A DNA stretch of 64,000 bases from Ereboglobus luteus (GTDB lineage Bacteria; Verrucomicrobiota; Verrucomicrobiia; Opitutales; Opitutaceae), in contig NZ_CP023004.1 in NCBI RefSeq assembly GCF_003096195.1, positions 1,096,501 through 1,160,500 on the forward strand. Reading direction: 5' to 3'. Below the pieces are notes generated by a model that was not told the origin of the DNA, searched no databases, and worked only from the letters and a program-made list of their open reading frames with translations. This document shows positions 63,011 to 64,000 of the stretch, in pieces. The translations under genes were made by a program, and so were the position numbers. The stretch's first letter is position 1. Every line of letters begins with the position of its first letter.

Positions 63011-64000
63011 ATGAACGCGACGATCAACTACGCCGAACTCGTTTACGCCCTGCGCCCCGAAATCGCGCTCACGCTCGGGCTGCTGCTGGCGCTTGGCTAC
63101 GACATGGCCTTCGGGCGCCGCATGTCCGATTGCGCGCGACGCGGCGTCGCCGTGCTCATCGGAATCGTGACGCTCGCCTCCGCCGTTTTCCAAACGCTCC
63201 ACACAAACGTGCCGCCCGTCGGCCACGCGGCGTATTGGTTTCACGGCGCGTTTGTTTACGACACGCTCGCGCACGGCGTGCGGCTGGGCGTCTTCGGCCT
63301 GTCCGCGCTCACGCTGCTGCTCATCGCCGGTTCCATTCCGCATTCCGCGCTTCGCACTCCGCATTTCAAACACCCCGCCGAATACGTTGCCATCCAGCTC
63401 CTCGCCACGATGGGCTTCTCGCTCATGGCGGTGTCGAACAACCTGCTCATCGCGTTTCTCGGCTTCGAACTCGCGAGCCTCTCGCTCTACGTGATGGCCG
63501 GCTTCGACAAAACCAGCCGCGCCTCCGCCGAGGCCAGCCTCAAGTATTTCCTCTTCGGCGGCATGGCGGCGGCGTTCATGCTCTTCGGCTTCTCGCTCAT
63601 TTACGGAATGACCGGCACGATCGTGCTGCCCGAAATCGCGCGCTCGCTCGCCGTGCAAGGCCCGAGCCCGCTGCTCCTCGTCGCGCTCGTGATGGTGCTC
63701 GTCGGCTTCGGTTACAAGGCCGCCGCCGCGCCCTTCCACCAATGGGCGCCCGACGTCTATCAAGGCGCGCCCGCGCCGGCCGCCGCGCTCATCGCCTCCG
63801 CGTCGAAGCTGGCGGGCTTCGCGTTTTTCGCGCGCCTGCTCTTCAGCGGACTCGGAACCGTGTCGGGCGACGCGATCAATTTCGGCGGCCCCGCCGGATG
63901 GATAATGGTGGTCATAATCATATCCGCCGCCTCGATGCTCCTCGGCAACATCGCCGCGCTCGCGCAGACAAACGCGCGCCGCCTGATCGCGTATTCGGCG
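63011..64000 (+). CDS. nuoN: NADH-quinone oxidoreductase subunit N (C-terminus beyond window)
   Basis: 330 codons seen, open at the window end. Antiporter-like subunit N. Start ATG 63011 has AAAGGAGG at 7 bases upstream, one of the very few clear Shine-Dalgarno sequences in the window, located in the end of the second nuoM. Core phrases LIAFLGFELASLSLYVMAGF and APFHQWAPDVYQGAPAPAAA then SASKLAGFAFFARL are typical NuoN. Residues about 107-120 (SIPHSALRTPHFKHP) are encoded by another family-D repeat. Confidence 0.93.
   Translation, partial: MNATINYAELVYALRPEIALTLGLLLALGYDMAFGRRMSDCARRGVAVLIGIVTLASAVFQTLHTNVPPVGHAAYWFHGAFVYDTLAHGVRLGVFGLSALTLLLIAGSIPHSALRTPHFKHPAEYVAIQLLATMGFSLMAVSNNLLIAFLGFELASLSLYVMAGFDKTSRASAEASLKYFLFGGMAAAFMLFGFSLIYGMTGTIVLPEIARSLAVQGPSPLLLVALVMVLVGFGYKAAAAPFHQWAPDVYQGAPAPAAALIASASKLAGFAFFARLLFSGLGTVSGDAINFGGPAGWIMVVIIISAASMLLGNIAALAQTNARRLIAYSA
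63333..63367 (+). repeat. Family D repeat inside nuoN
   Basis: CATTCCGCATTCCGCGCTTC-GCACTCCGCATTTC in frame, giving IPHSALRTPHF. Same words as in the second nuoM and at 59788. Confidence 0.85.

Overview
The window is high-GC bacterial chromosome that most resembles Verrucomicrobiota, probably the Opitutaceae. This is inferred from a large TonB-dependent receptor ending in Phe, a free-standing SWIB/MDM2-domain protein, a DUF2339/DUF3999 pair, sugar-degradation genes typical of that group, and start codons that almost never have a Shine-Dalgarno sequence. No rRNA is present. The one RNA gene recognised is tmRNA (ssrA). No integrase, transposase, prophage or CRISPR was seen.

Layout. 1-1.6 kb: rmuC (cut by the window edge) behind a DUF167 gene. 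1.7-13.9 kb: a glycan-uptake and sugar-degradation neighbourhood, with a TonB-dependent receptor, a small ribbon-helix-helix protein, a DUF4097 surface protein, a heparinase II/III-like lyase, an FAD oxidoreductase, a GH109-type Gfo/Idh/MocA enzyme, an AraC regulator and an AraA/fucose-isomerase-like enzyme. 13.9-28.3 kb: mostly housekeeping genes (mpl, marC, a DUF2262 protein, htpG, ettA, a Nudix hydrolase, fabD, gltX, an inositol-monophosphatase-like enzyme, pncA), then a sensor kinase with a degenerate receiver and the SWIB protein. 28.5-46.1 kb: an exported protein, a low-molecular-weight phosphatase fold directly behind ssrA, a methyltransferase, a tiny lipoprotein preceded by a 10-bp tandem array, rsmI, ppx/gppA, an MFS exporter, the DUF2339/DUF3999 pair, a YiiD-type thioesterase, a lipoprotein phosphatase, hpt, purB, rhaA and metY. 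46.2-50.4 kb: a minus-strand lipoprotein cluster (COG3014, unknown, ycfL-like, lpoB-like, glycine-zipper) that probably supports peptidoglycan synthase activation.

50.9-64 kb holds a complex I operon ordered nuoA-B-C-D-I-H-J-K-L-M-M-N. It has no nuoE, F or G, two nuoM genes, and nuoI ahead of nuoH. This suggests an 11-subunit-type core with an extra antiporter-like subunit that may accept electrons from something other than NADH, unless EFG lie elsewhere in the genome.

The most unusual signal lies in the DNA between and inside genes. Several families of word-like palindromic or inverted repeats fill nearly every gap of the nuo operon. In places they run into coding sequence: the nuoC end with the nuoD start, the nuoJ end, and the interiors of the second nuoM and of nuoN. 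An unrelated nested palindrome is inserted in frame inside mpl. Together these look like a population of small mobile or repetitive elements that shape transcript structure and sometimes protein sequence, comparable in principle to REP/RIP elements and the Rickettsia palindromic elements. Repeat families are labelled A to F and H in the feature list.
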